Part shown: positions 35,449-44,804 of the stretch, piece by piece
Layout: every line of letters begins with the position of its first letter
How positions within the stretch are numbered: position 1 is the first letter of the stretch
NCBI GenBank assembly: GCA_037134895.1
Contig: JBAXLI010000002.1
Span: forward strand, 120,916 to 184,915
DNA length: 64,000 nucleotides
Source: CAIRDP01 sp037134895
Lineage (GTDB): Bacteria; Bacteroidota; Bacteroidia; Bacteroidales; FEN-979
Direction: 5' to 3'
Translations under genes and position numbers: made by a program
Notes under the pieces: model-generated
Database searches by the model: none
Seen by the model: the letters and a program-made list of their open reading frames with translations, nothing else
Told to the model about the DNA's origin: nothing

Positions 35449-37878
35449 TTAATCTTTATCGACTTCCTGTATGGGTTTGACAAACGCTGAACGTACCGGT
35501 CCGGGATAAGGGACTCCCGCTCCTTTTACTGCAAACCACAGAACTTTGTTAAGCAGATCATCCGGAGCCCTGTCCTCTTTACTGAAGTCAAATTCCTCAC
35601 TCATTCTCTGCCATTCGTTATAGGCGACGTTTCTTTCATTCAAATCAACAAAGGGTCCCTGGGTCTGAAAATTATACGGGCGTGCACTGTTTGTAAAGCA
35701 GCGGTACATAGGTGTTGCTGCAGCATCATACTGGCTCATTGGAGGAAGGCCGAGGATAAGCTCAATGGTCCTCAGTACTGAAGACGTTGAATAGGGCGTA
35801 TGATCGACGAACTTCCGTTTCACATATCCTCCTGCCAGATATGCTGTGCTTCGATGGGCATCAACATGGTCGGGGCCATTCTGTGCGTCGTCTTCCAATA
35901 TGAAGATCACACATTCGTTCCAAATGGGTGATTTCGAAAGGTATTCAACAATCCTTCCGACAGCGAAATCATTATCGGCAACCTGGGCAAAAGGGGTCGG
36001 CTTGCCGGCTTTCAAACCCAGGGTATGATCGTTGATAAGCCGGATGGTATTCAAACGGGGAACCTGGTCTGCCGAAAGCAATGAATCAAAATCTTTTTTC
36101 CACTGGTGATACCTGATGGTGTCCAGTACATCCTGGTCCCAGCTGGTGAAGTGTTTGCAATAATGATCTTTTAGAACCGGGATGTTGGGTTTGTAATTGT
36201 CGGCGAATTCACCGTAGGTTCGGTATGAAACTCCGGCCCTGGCACAGAAATCCCAGATAAATCCATCCTTGTTATTGGCGATTTTCCTGTTCCCTTCGGC
36301 ATCATAATCACCACCTCTTCCGCCATAACTGGATGGCCAGGTTTTTTCGAGATAGTCAGTGCCATAAGCCCCCATGCTCCAGTTATGTCCGTCGGCACTT
36401 ACTTCCCCGTCAACATAAAAATTATCAAGCAGTATAAAATCCCGTACCAGCTGGTGCTGGTTGGGTGTAATGGTTTGTCCGAACAGTACAAGGGATGTAT
36501 CGCCGTTGCCTTCCTTTACATCGCCCAGCACCTGGTCGTAGGTCCTGTTTTCCTTTATCACGTAGAACACATATTTGATCGGGGATTTGTTCCCTGCCCC
36601 GTCGGGGATGGCAGTCCCCATGGCTTCGGGGATGCTCCTGATCTTTTCAGGGGTATAAGGCGTGTTTTTGAACACCATGGCTGAATACGCAGATAGCTGT
36701 TTGCTGTCAGGTTCAGGAATAATGCTCATACTGCCCCTGAATAATCCACCGATATACTGGACCTTATGGTGTTTTTTCGTGTCGCCGGCGCGGGCTGTGA
36801 CTTTTACCGATGGGGCTGAAGGATCAGGCCCCCCGGGATTTGCCATTGATTTAAAGCCTTTGCCGTTAGCCACCCATAACCTGTTCTTAATGACCCTGAC
36901 GCAGGACGGATACCAGCCGGTAGGGATGAATCCTTTACTGAAGCTTTTTCCAGGGACACTTACATCGAAAACTGCGAGGCAGTTATTGTCGGCATTAGCT
37001 ATATACAGGGTTTTATTATCGGCGCTGAGGGCAACACTGTTGGTTGTGCTGCCGGCAAGGGAGCCGGGATAAAGTGCGGAATTAAGAGTTTCGATGATTT
37101 TATTGGTTCTCAGGTCGATACACGAAACTGAGTTGTCGTTGGCATTGGCCACATAAAGGAGTTTTCCGTTTTGACCCAGGCAGAGGTCGTTGGGGTTGCT
37201 GCCGACTTTTACGTTGTTCATGAATTTCATATTCTCCGTATCAAAAACCTGGATTCTGGAACCACCCCAGCAACTTATGTAAAGTCTTTTAGCATCGGAC
37301 GAAAGTATGCAGGTGTAAGCTTCCCCATCCAGATCGAAACGCCGGGGAGGTAATAGTTTCTTCAGGTCAAGGATATACAGGGAATTGTTCTCTTTTGTAA
37401 CCACGAAAAGCCGGTTTTTCTTTTCATCAAGGGCCAGGCCTGAGGGGGAAATCCGCTCCGGCCAGGCTTTGCCAAGTACAAGGCTGTCGGTAAGGACCAG
37501 TTTCCTGTTCTGAATGCTGAATTTCATGATGATGTTCCTGTTCCCCCCTGAGGCATAAAGGCTCTGCTCATCTTTTGAGAAAGCCAGCCCGAGCCAGGCT
37601 GCCCTGACCACAGCCGTATCGATAATATTTCCATGTTCTGCATCAATCAGGTAAACCGACTGGTCGCTTTGTCCGTTATTTGTAACGGCAGCAAGCTTTC
37701 CGGAGGAAGAGACAGCAATATTCAGTGGCAGGTCCCCCAGTCTCATAGTTTCTCCCACTTTCGTGATCCCCCAGCCATTAGGCAGAGTATACTGCTGGTA
37801 CTCCTGCTTATCCTGCGGATAAGCATTCGAGAATATCAGGAATAAAAGAATTGACGGGAAGATGCGAATAAGTTTCAT
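35449..37878 (-). CDS. YncE-like beta-propeller fused to an alkaline-phosphatase-superfamily phosphoesterase
   Basis: An 809-residue exported protein. The start was set at 37878 because MKLIRIFPSILLFLIFSNAYPQ is a clean signal peptide; the 105 extra in-frame codons upstream run into the divergent guaB leader. Residues about 45-400 form a YncE-type WD40-like propeller (KLAAVTNNGQSDQSVYLID, LYVANANDNSVSCIDL, LYIANADNNCLAVFDV). The second half is a phosphoesterase of the AP superfamily (FYVIKENRTYDQVLGD, SADGHNWSMGAYGTDYLEKTWP, IFILEDDAQNGPDHVDAHRS), with Asp/His metal ligands visible. The fusion is common in Bacteroidota and Acidobacteriota. The substrate is unknown; phosphodiester or phospholipid head groups are plausible. 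Confidence 0.88.
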   Translation of the reverse strand: MKLIRIFPSILLFLIFSNAYPQDKQEYQQYTLPNGWGITKVGETMRLGDLPLNIAVSSSGKLAAVTNNGQSDQSVYLIDAEHGNIIDTAVVRAAWLGLAFSKDEQSLYASGGNRNIIMKFSIQNRKLVLTDSLVLGKAWPERISPSGLALDEKKNRLFVVTKENNSLYILDLKKLLPPRRFDLDGEAYTCILSSDAKRLYISCWGGSRIQVFDTENMKFMNNVKVGSNPNDLCLGQNGKLLYVANANDNSVSCIDLRTNKIIETLNSALYPGSLAGSTTNSVALSADNKTLYIANADNNCLAVFDVSVPGKSFSKGFIPTGWYPSCVRVIKNRLWVANGKGFKSMANPGGPDPSAPSVKVTARAGDTKKHHKVQYIGGLFRGSMSIIPEPDSKQLSAYSAMVFKNTPYTPEKIRSIPEAMGTAIPDGAGNKSPIKYVFYVIKENRTYDQVLGDVKEGNGDTSLVLFGQTITPNQHQLVRDFILLDNFYVDGEVSADGHNWSMGAYGTDYLEKTWPSSYGGRGGDYDAEGNRKIANNKDGFIWDFCARAGVSYRTYGEFADNYKPNIPVLKDHYCKHFTSWDQDVLDTIRYHQWKKDFDSLLSADQVPRLNTIRLINDHTLGLKAGKPTPFAQVADNDFAVGRIVEYLSKSPIWNECVIFILEDDAQNGPDHVDAHRSTAYLAGGYVKRKFVDHTPYSTSSVLRTIELILGLPPMSQYDAAATPMYRCFTNSARPYNFQTQGPFVDLNERNVAYNEWQRMSEEFDFSKEDRAPDDLLNKVLWFAVKGAGVPYPGPVRSAFVKPIQEVDKD

Positions 37879-37905
37879 ATGGGTCGGCAATGAGGTTTGA
37901 ATGAT

Positions 37906-37913
37906 CAAAAATA
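37906..37913 (-). promoter_or_regulatory. Candidate -7 element for the YncE-phosphoesterase gene
   Basis: On the minus strand this is TATTTTTG, a full TAnnTTTG match, 28 bp before the start at 37878. No TTTG at -33 was found. Its position supports the start chosen for the gene. Confidence 0.4.
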
Positions 37914-37972
37914 CAAATTTTGACGGGAAAATTGATCCGCCGGTATTGTAATAAAGATTCATGCTGTTTTCG

Positions 37973-37980
37973 TATCTTTG
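37973..37980 (+). promoter_or_regulatory. Candidate -7 element of the guaB promoter
   Basis: TATCTTTG followed by CA, a full match to the Bacteroidota -7 box, 19 bp before the guaB ATG at 38000. The nearest TTG upstream (37946-37948) is 24 bp away, a poor -33. The leader would be only about 13 bases long. Confidence 0.5.
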
Positions 37981-37999
37981 CACTTTTATTTTGAGGCCT

Positions 38000-39466
38000 A
38001 TGTTAGCAGATACAAATAAATTCCTGGGAGAAGGTTTGACGTACGATGACGTTCTCCTTATCCCTGCATATTCTGAAGTCCTTCCTCGGGAAGTTGATAT
38101 CTCGACATCGCTCTCACGAAACATCCGGCTTAACATCCCGATCGTTTCCGCAGCCATGGATACCGTTACCGAATCGGGAATGGCAATAGCCATGGCTCAG
38201 GAGGGAGGCATTGGTGTTCTTCACAAGAATATGTCGATCGAAGCCCAGGCCTTGCAGGTGAGAAAGGTAAAGAGAGCAGAGAACGGTATGATTCTCGAGC
38301 CTGTAACACTGCACGAATCGGCTCTGGTGGGCGATGCCCTCGCAATGATGAAGGAACATTCTATCGGGGGGATCCCCGTGGTGAACGACCGTGCCGAGCT
38401 TGTCGGAATTGTTACCAACCGGGACCTGAGGTTCGAGCGTGAAATGTCGAAGCCGGTGGCTGAAGTGATGACACATAAAGTTGTCACTATCAGTGAATTC
38501 ATGAATTTTGAAAAGGCTGAGCAGATCCTTCAGGAGTACAAGATCGAAAAACTGCCGGTTGTTGACAAGAATAACCGCCTGGTTGGCCTTATCACATACA
38601 AAGACATTATAAAAATTAAAGCCAGGCCGAATGCCTGTAAAGACAGCCTCGGCCGGCTGCGCGTTGCCGCCGCTATCGGCATTGCCCATGATACACTCGA
38701 CCGCGCAGCCGCCCTCGTCAAGGAAGGCGTTGATGCGATCGTCATCGACACAGCTCACGGCCATACCAAAAATGTGATCGAAATAGCGAAGAAATTCAAG
38801 TCGGCTTACCCCGGCATCGATATGGTAGTCGGAAATATCGGAACAGGAGAAGCTGCTTTAGACCTGGCTAAAGCCGGTGTCGACGCAGTAAAGGTTGGAA
38901 TAGGCCCTGGCTCGATCTGTACGACCAGGATTATCGCCGGAATTGGTATCCCTCAGCTTACTGCCGTTTACCAGGTCGCTAAAGCCCTTAAAGGCAGTGG
39001 CATCCCTGTGATTGCCGATGGTGGCATCCGCTATACCGGCGATATCGTTAAAGCCCTGGCCGCCGGTGCCCATTCCATTATGGCAGGATCCCTCTTCGCC
39101 GGAGTTGATGAGTCCCCGGGCGAAACCATCATCTTCGAAGGCAGAAAATTTAAAACCTACAGGGGTATGGGTTCGATCGAAGCCATGCAGCATGGCAGCA
39201 AAGACCGCTACTTCCAGGATATGGAGGACGATATAAAAAAACTCGTCCCCGAAGGCATCGTTGGCAGGGTTCCGTATAAAGGCTCACTCTCGGAAGTCAT
39301 TTACCAGATGGTAGGCGGTCTCCGTTCCGGAATGGGATATACCGGCTCGGCAAATATGGATGCCCTCCAAAAGGCCAGTTTCATCAAAATAACATCGGCC
39401 GGCGTCACCGAAAGTCATCCTCATGATGTCACCATCATCAGCGAAGCACCAAATTACAGCCGTTAA
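38000..39466 (+). CDS. guaB: IMP dehydrogenase
   Basis: A 488-residue enzyme that oxidises IMP to XMP, committing purines to GMP. The start at 38000 (MLADTNKFLGEGLTYDDVLL) is preferred to 37961 because the -7 box lies between the two. The barrel is interrupted by two CBS domains (about 95-210; HESALVGDALAMMKEHSIGG, KLPVVDKNNRLVGLITYKD). The catalytic Cys loop is GIGPGSICTTRIIAG, and the flap contains FKTYRGMGSIEAM. Length and motifs are normal. The PPIase gene begins 44 bp after the stop, a guaB-PPIase order also seen in other Bacteroidota as I recall. Confidence 0.97.
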   Translation: MLADTNKFLGEGLTYDDVLLIPAYSEVLPREVDISTSLSRNIRLNIPIVSAAMDTVTESGMAIAMAQEGGIGVLHKNMSIEAQALQVRKVKRAENGMILEPVTLHESALVGDALAMMKEHSIGGIPVVNDRAELVGIVTNRDLRFEREMSKPVAEVMTHKVVTISEFMNFEKAEQILQEYKIEKLPVVDKNNRLVGLITYKDIIKIKARPNACKDSLGRLRVAAAIGIAHDTLDRAAALVKEGVDAIVIDTAHGHTKNVIEIAKKFKSAYPGIDMVVGNIGTGEAALDLAKAGVDAVKVGIGPGSICTTRIIAGIGIPQLTAVYQVAKALKGSGIPVIADGGIRYTGDIVKALAAGAHSIMAGSLFAGVDESPGETIIFEGRKFKTYRGMGSIEAMQHGSKDRYFQDMEDDIKKLVPEGIVGRVPYKGSLSEVIYQMVGGLRSGMGYTGSANMDALQKASFIKITSAGVTESHPHDVTIISEAPNYSR

Positions 39467-39510
39467 TACTGATTTTCTATTTTTTACGTTATAAGAGAAT
39501 AAATTAAATT

Positions 39511-41505
39511 ATGAATACTATGAGCTTGAAATTTTCAGGATTATTACTACTTATCTGTTTGACTTTTAATCTGGCCGCCCAGGTCGACAACAACACAACC
39601 CTCATGACTATTGGGGGAAACCCGGTTACAGTGGGCGAGTTCATGACGATTTACCAGAAAAACAATGTCAAGGGAGAATCCATCGATAAAAAGTCTATGG
39701 ACGAATACCTTGAACTATTCATCAATTTCAAACTTAAGGTAATGCAGGCCGAGCAGATGGGCCTTGATACAGTTTCAACTTTCGTGAAAGAACTCGATGG
39801 CTACCGTGAACAGCTCGCCAAGCCATATTTCACCGACGAAGCAACTCTCAACCGCCTCATCCGCGAAGCTTACGACCGTAAGCAATTTGACCTCAGGGCA
39901 AGCCACATCTATTTCAAGGTTAAACCAGATGCAGTTTCGGCTGATACCCTGGCAGCTTATAAAAAAGCTATGGAAGCGAGGGAGAAGATACTTAAAGGCG
40001 AACGTTTTGATAACGTAGTTATGGAATATTCAGAAGATCCTTCAGCAAAGGACAGGGAAGCCACAGCCCAGCATCCTTTCATGAGAGGCAACCGCGGGGA
40101 TCTTGGTTATTTCACGGTATTCGATATGGTGTATTCCTTCGAAACAGCCGCATATAATACTCCATCTGGCCAGGTTTCCATGCCTGTCAGGACCGATTAC
40201 GGATATCATATCATCAAGGTGACCGACCGGTTCACTGCCCTTGGAGACTTCGTGGTTGCCCATCTTTTCCTTGGCATTCCCAAAGGCGCAACATATGCTG
40301 ATTCTTTAAAAGTTAAAAACAAAATAGACTCTCTTTATGCCCAGCTGAAAGCCGGTGCAAAATTCGAAGACCTTGTCAAAATGTATTCCGACGATAAGGG
40401 ATCATCCTCCAAGGGTGGTGTACTTCCAAAACGTGGGGTTAACAGGCTGATGCCTGAATTTATTGCCTGCATTTCCACCCTCAAAAATGTTGGCGACTTC
40501 TCCGAGCCTGTACTTACACCAGGCTACGGCTGGCATATTGTAAAACTGGTCGAGCGTAAACCTGTTGGCACTTTTGACGAAGAAAAAGCTGACTTGAAAC
40601 AGAGGATCATAAAAGACAGCCGCGCCCAACAGGTTACCGAAGCCGTTATCACACGCATCAAGACCGAATACGGGTTCACTGAGTATCCGAAAACTAAAAA
40701 TGATTTTTATACCCTGGTCACCGACAGCATCTTCACTGGCAAGTGGAACCCCGCTGAAGCACTCGAAAAACATGATGTCATGTTCAAGGTGGGAACTTCA
40801 TCTTATACACAGAAAGACTTTGCAAAGTTCCTGGCTTCCAAACAGAAAAAAGGTGAAAAAGTTGACATAAGACTTTTTGTAGATACCCAGTTTGAGGAAT
40901 TTACCAATGACTGCCTGATGAAATATGAGAATGCCCTCCTCGAGAGCAAATACCCTGAGTTCAAAGCATTGATGAAAGAATACCGCGACGGGATTCTTCT
41001 TTTTGACCTCACCGACCAGAAGGTCTGGTCCAAGGCAGTTAAAGATACAACCGGGCTCAAGGATTTTTACCAGAAAAACAGGTATAATTATATGTGGGGA
41101 CAGAGGGTCGACGCCACCATCTTCACCCTCAAAAAACCTGAACTGGCCCAGAAAGTTAAAAACTTTATCAAAAGCGGGCTGAAGGATGACGATGTTCTCA
41201 AGGAAGTGAACTCCGATACGGCTAAGGTTCTTACATTCGAAGCGGGTAAATTCTCGAAAAAAGACAATGCTATCATCGACTCTGTCACCTGGACTCCGGG
41301 AATTTCCAAAGACTTCCCGGTTAAGGGAGGGATCGCTTTCGTTAACATCAGGCGCGTGATCAAACCAGAGCCAAAATCACTCAATGAAGCAAGAGGCCTC
41401 ATTACTGCAGATTACCAGAACTACCTTGAAAAGGAATGGATCCGCTATCTCAGGGCCAGGTATCCGGTCGTGGTAAATCGTGAGGTCCTTGCAAAAATCA
41501 AGTAA
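39511..41505 (+). CDS. Periplasmic peptidyl-prolyl isomerase with two parvulin domains
   Basis: A 664-residue protein with a signal peptide (about 1-24, ending NLAAQ). An N-terminal SurA/PpiD-like chaperone region (about 25-125) contains VTVGEFMTIYQKNNV and ELFINFKLKVMQAEQ. Two parvulin domains follow: the first runs from about 130 (LRASHIYFKV to YGYHIIKVTDR), the second from about 245 (VVAHLFLGIP, GGVLPKRG, PGYGWHIVKLVER). A long C-terminal region of unknown fold completes it. Such proteins fold outer-membrane proteins in the periplasm. It is first of three related genes followed by moxR. Confidence 0.88.
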   Translation: MNTMSLKFSGLLLLICLTFNLAAQVDNNTTLMTIGGNPVTVGEFMTIYQKNNVKGESIDKKSMDEYLELFINFKLKVMQAEQMGLDTVSTFVKELDGYREQLAKPYFTDEATLNRLIREAYDRKQFDLRASHIYFKVKPDAVSADTLAAYKKAMEAREKILKGERFDNVVMEYSEDPSAKDREATAQHPFMRGNRGDLGYFTVFDMVYSFETAAYNTPSGQVSMPVRTDYGYHIIKVTDRFTALGDFVVAHLFLGIPKGATYADSLKVKNKIDSLYAQLKAGAKFEDLVKMYSDDKGSSSKGGVLPKRGVNRLMPEFIACISTLKNVGDFSEPVLTPGYGWHIVKLVERKPVGTFDEEKADLKQRIIKDSRAQQVTEAVITRIKTEYGFTEYPKTKNDFYTLVTDSIFTGKWNPAEALEKHDVMFKVGTSSYTQKDFAKFLASKQKKGEKVDIRLFVDTQFEEFTNDCLMKYENALLESKYPEFKALMKEYRDGILLFDLTDQKVWSKAVKDTTGLKDFYQKNRYNYMWGQRVDATIFTLKKPELAQKVKNFIKSGLKDDDVLKEVNSDTAKVLTFEAGKFSKKDNAIIDSVTWTPGISKDFPVKGGIAFVNIRRVIKPEPKSLNEARGLITADYQNYLEKEWIRYLRARYPVVVNREVLAKIK

Positions 41506-41519
41506 TCCTCATACTTACC

Positions 41520-42362
41520 ATGCACTTCCGCCTTCTTCTGCTTGCACTTATTTTTCTCACTTCCTGTTCGGGCTTCTTTAAGAAAAAGACCGAAAGGACG
41601 CTTGCAAGGGCTTATGATGATTATCTCTTTGAGTCTGACCTTAAAGGTGTAGTGCCTCCCGGAATCACTGCAAAAGACAGCATTATGATCGTCAAGTCAT
41701 ATGTCGACAACTGGGTGCACCAGCGCCTCATCCTTCACCAGGCCGAAAAGAACCTGCAAAGCTCTGACCTGGATTTTTCGAAGCAGCTCGAAAACTACAA
41801 AAACTCCCTTATCATCTTTGAATATGAGAATCTCCTGGTCCACCAGAAACTCGATACCGTGATCACCGATGATGAGATCAACACATACTACAATTCCAAC
41901 CAGAATACTTTCCTGCTCAGGGATAACATAGTAAGGACCCAGTATGCCAAACTCCCGCTGAAATCCAAATTTATTCCACAGGCAAGGATGCTGCTGCTTT
42001 CCGAAAAACCCGACGACCGGAACAAACTGGCCGATCTTTGTGAGCAACAGTCATTCGACTTTTTTAATGACGATCAGAAATGGATATTTTTCTCGGAGTT
42101 TATGAGCGATGTTCCATTGAGGCCGGCAGACCAGGAGGACTTCCTGAAAAAGAACAAACAGGTTGAAGTGAGCGACAATGCATTTACTTTCCTGATCAGT
42201 TTCAGGGATTACAGGCTCAAAGGCAGTAATTCTCCACTTGAACTGGAAAAACAGAAAATTCATGACATTATACTCAACAAGAGGAAGATGGAACTCCTGG
42301 GCAAAATGCATGAATACATTTACCTGAATGCATTGAAGAAAAACGATTTTGAAGTATTTTAA
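41520..42362 (+). CDS. SurA-related lipoprotein without a recognisable PPIase domain
   Basis: A 280-residue protein with a lipoprotein signal (LLLLALIFLTSCSGFF; Cys near residue 16). The following helical region (YVDNWVHQRLILHQAEKNL, SSDLDFSKQLENYKNSLIIFEYEN) matches the N-terminal chaperone part of SurA/PrsA-type proteins. The middle section (INTYYNSNQNTFLLRDNIV) is where a parvulin domain would begin, but no GDLG-type or YGYH-type motif follows. It is 15 bp after the two-parvulin gene and 22 bp before the surA-like gene, so it is probably a dedicated chaperone partner anchored to a membrane. Confidence 0.78.
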   Translation: MHFRLLLLALIFLTSCSGFFKKKTERTLARAYDDYLFESDLKGVVPPGITAKDSIMIVKSYVDNWVHQRLILHQAEKNLQSSDLDFSKQLENYKNSLIIFEYENLLVHQKLDTVITDDEINTYYNSNQNTFLLRDNIVRTQYAKLPLKSKFIPQARMLLLSEKPDDRNKLADLCEQQSFDFFNDDQKWIFFSEFMSDVPLRPADQEDFLKKNKQVEVSDNAFTFLISFRDYRLKGSNSPLELEKQKIHDIILNKRKMELLGKMHEYIYLNALKKNDFEVF

Positions 42363-42383
42363 ATTCACAAAGGAAAAACTCTC

Positions 42384-43754
42384 ATGCAATTAATCCCAAG
42401 AACCCTCCTTATCTTTTTGCTCAGCATGCCGGCATTCCTGAACGGATATCCCCAGGTCTCGCAAGACACTGTTGTCGACGGAGTTGTTGCTGTAGTCGGG
42501 GGCAATATGGTCCTTAAATCAGATCTTGAAACCCAGTACCTCCAGCTTCGAAGCCAGGGGATCATTAAAGGGAGCCCTGTGAAAGTCAAATGCCAGATCC
42601 TTGACAAACTCCTGTACATGAAACTTCTGCTGCATCAATCGCAGGTCGACAGCATCAAAGTAACCGATACCCAGGTCGAAGCCGAAATGGACCGCCGTAT
42701 GAGGTATTTCATTTCCCAGGCCGGATCTCCTGAAAAACTTGAGGAATATTACCAGAAAAGCCTGATTCAGATAAAAAGCGAGCTGAAGGATATCATCAAG
42801 GAACAGATGCTTACCGAACAGGAAGAAGCCAAGATCACTAAAGACGTCACTGTTACACCTTCAGAAGTAAAAGCCTATTACAAAAAGATTGATAAGGACA
42901 GCATCCCGCTTATTAATGCCGAGTTCGAGATCGGGCTGATCCTGAAACAGCCTGTTATCGGGCAGGAGGAGAAAACTATCGTGATCAATAAGCTCAAAGG
43001 GTTCAAGGAGAGAATTGCAAAGGGGGATGAGTTTGCCACCCTGGCTGTTCTTTATTCCGAGGATCCCGGGACTGCCAAACAGGGAGGTGAACTCGGGATG
43101 TTCAAGCGTGGTGATATGAGGCCTGAATTTGACGCTGCATCATTCAAACTGAAAACCCCGGGCGAAGTTTCCGATGTGGTTGAGACCGAGGACGGTTTCC
43201 ACCTCATACAACTGATAGAAAGAAGGGGAGAATACATTAACGTAAGGCATATACTGCTTCAGCCTCAGGTTTCTATGGCCAACCTGAATAAAGCAAAGCT
43301 TTCACTCGACAGTGTGGCGCTTCTGATTACTTCAAAGAAAATGAAATTCGACGAGGCCGTGCTGAAATATTCTGATGACCCTTCGAAGAATAATGGCGGA
43401 CTGCTTATCAACAATGTTTCGGGCAACACCCGTTTTGAATCCAGCCAGCTCTCTCAGCTTGATCCTAAAGTGTTTTTTGTCGTCGATAAACTCAAGGTAG
43501 GTGAAATCAGTGCTCCTGTGCTTATGAAAACCGATAGAGGAAAACAGGAATACAGGATCTATTACCTGAAAGACAGAACCAGTCCGCACAGGGCCAATCT
43601 CGAAAACGACTATGCCCGCATTCAGACCATGGCCCTGAACCAGAAAAAAGAAAAGACCGTCAATAACTGGGTAGGTGAAAAACTACCCGGAACCTATGTC
43701 AGGATAGACGATGAATACAAAAACTGCGAATTTACAAGGAAATGGATACGTTAA
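42384..43754 (+). CDS. surA: SurA-type periplasmic chaperone and peptidyl-prolyl isomerase
   Basis: A 456-residue protein with a signal peptide (about 1-22). The SurA N-terminal domain begins VVDGVVAVVGGNMVLKSDLE and includes QILDKLLYMKLLLHQSQVDS. Parvulin domain 1 (about 180-280) has GGELGMFKRGDMRPEFDAA and EDGFHLIQLIERRGEY; a second, weaker parvulin domain follows (VRHILLQPQ, YSDDPSKNNGGLL). This layout is that of SurA, which escorts unfolded outer-membrane proteins to the BAM complex. Its stop overlaps the start of moxR by 13 bp. The name is by architecture; Bacteroidota often have several such paralogues. Confidence 0.88.
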   Translation: MQLIPRTLLIFLLSMPAFLNGYPQVSQDTVVDGVVAVVGGNMVLKSDLETQYLQLRSQGIIKGSPVKVKCQILDKLLYMKLLLHQSQVDSIKVTDTQVEAEMDRRMRYFISQAGSPEKLEEYYQKSLIQIKSELKDIIKEQMLTEQEEAKITKDVTVTPSEVKAYYKKIDKDSIPLINAEFEIGLILKQPVIGQEEKTIVINKLKGFKERIAKGDEFATLAVLYSEDPGTAKQGGELGMFKRGDMRPEFDAASFKLKTPGEVSDVVETEDGFHLIQLIERRGEYINVRHILLQPQVSMANLNKAKLSLDSVALLITSKKMKFDEAVLKYSDDPSKNNGGLLINNVSGNTRFESSQLSQLDPKVFFVVDKLKVGEISAPVLMKTDRGKQEYRIYYLKDRTSPHRANLENDYARIQTMALNQKKEKTVNNWVGEKLPGTYVRIDDEYKNCEFTRKWIR

Positions 43755-44728
43755 ACCAGGATACACCACTTTTTAAATCTGATGTTGAAGCTGTTGATGC
43801 ACTCGTTCAGAAATATTCAAGGCTTAAACTAGAGATAGCAAAAGTCATTGAAGGCCAGAAGGAAGTTATTGACGGTCTTCTCATCTCAGTCCTTAGCCGA
43901 GGGCATTGCCTGCTCGTTGGGGTGCCGGGCCTCGCCAAGACCCTGATGGTTCACACAATCTCTAATGTGCTGGGCCTTAGCTTTAACCGTATTCAGTTTA
44001 CTCCCGACCTGATGCCATCGGACATCATAGGCACCGAAATCCTTGATGAATCCAGGCATTTCAGGTTCATCAAAGGCCCCGTTTTTGCTAATATTATTCT
44101 CGCCGACGAAATAAACCGTACTCCGCCCAAGACCCAGTCGGCCCTTCTTGAAGCTATGCAGGAAAAGGCAGTTACTGTTGCCGGACAAACATATCACCTG
44201 GAGGAGCCGTTTTTCGTGCTTGCAACCCAGAACCCGATTGAGCAGGAAGGTACCTATCCGCTCCCCGAGGCACAGCTTGACAGGTTCATGTTCAATATCT
44301 GGCTTGACTATCCTTCACATGAAGAAGAGGTCAGCATTATGAAAATGACTACCACCGACAAGTTTCAGAAGCCAGATGTGGTGCTGAATGCAGCAGAGAT
44401 ACTGTTTTTTCAGAAGCTGATCAGGAAAATACCGGTGCCCGATAATGTGTACAATTATGCGGTCAGTTTAGCCTCCAAGACCAGGCCAGGGACCAAAACC
44501 GCGCATGAGTGGGCTAAAGAATACCTAACCTGGGGCGCAGGTCCCAGGGCTTCGCAGAACCTGATCATCGGGGCAAAATGCCATGCCGTCATCCGCGGAA
44601 AATATTCACCCGATATTGAAGATGTAAAAGCTGTTGCAATCCCCGTTCTCAGGCACAGGATCGTCAGGAATTATAAAGCCGAGGCTGAAGGGATAAGGGA
44701 AGAAGCTATAATAAATCATCTTTTATAG
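43742..44728 (+). CDS. MoxR-family AAA+ ATPase
   Basis: A 328-residue ATPase. Walker A has the typical MoxR form GVPGLAKTLMVHT, Walker B is IILADEINRTPPKTQSAL, sensor 1 lies in LATQNPIEQEGTYPLPEAQ, and the C-terminal lid includes GASPRASQ-like GAGPRASQNLI. MoxR ATPases act as chaperones that insert metal cofactors or assemble von Willebrand factor A proteins. Their usual partners (DUF58, VWA/BatA genes) are missing: upstream is surA, overlapping by 13 bp, and downstream are 76 bp and pstS. Any partner is therefore elsewhere, or the ATPase serves the envelope-folding genes in front of it. Confidence 0.92.
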   Translation: MDTLNQDTPLFKSDVEAVDALVQKYSRLKLEIAKVIEGQKEVIDGLLISVLSRGHCLLVGVPGLAKTLMVHTISNVLGLSFNRIQFTPDLMPSDIIGTEILDESRHFRFIKGPVFANIILADEINRTPPKTQSALLEAMQEKAVTVAGQTYHLEEPFFVLATQNPIEQEGTYPLPEAQLDRFMFNIWLDYPSHEEEVSIMKMTTTDKFQKPDVVLNAAEILFFQKLIRKIPVPDNVYNYAVSLASKTRPGTKTAHEWAKEYLTWGAGPRASQNLIIGAKCHAVIRGKYSPDIEDVKAVAIPVLRHRIVRNYKAEAEGIREEAIINHLL

Positions 44729-44804
44729 TGAAATTTTTCATCTTTTGCAGATTCCTTGCTGGGATTGAATGAATTGAAATAATTTCGCCGGAAATCCTGC
44801 ATCT

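Noticed and set aside
37879..38193. 105-codon N-terminal extension of the YncE-phosphoesterase
   Set aside because: It crosses the guaB start and its own candidate promoter, and the signal peptide starts at 37878.
38114..38764. 216-codon open frame antisense to guaB
   Set aside because: Entirely inside a highly conserved gene, with no family features; an antisense shadow.
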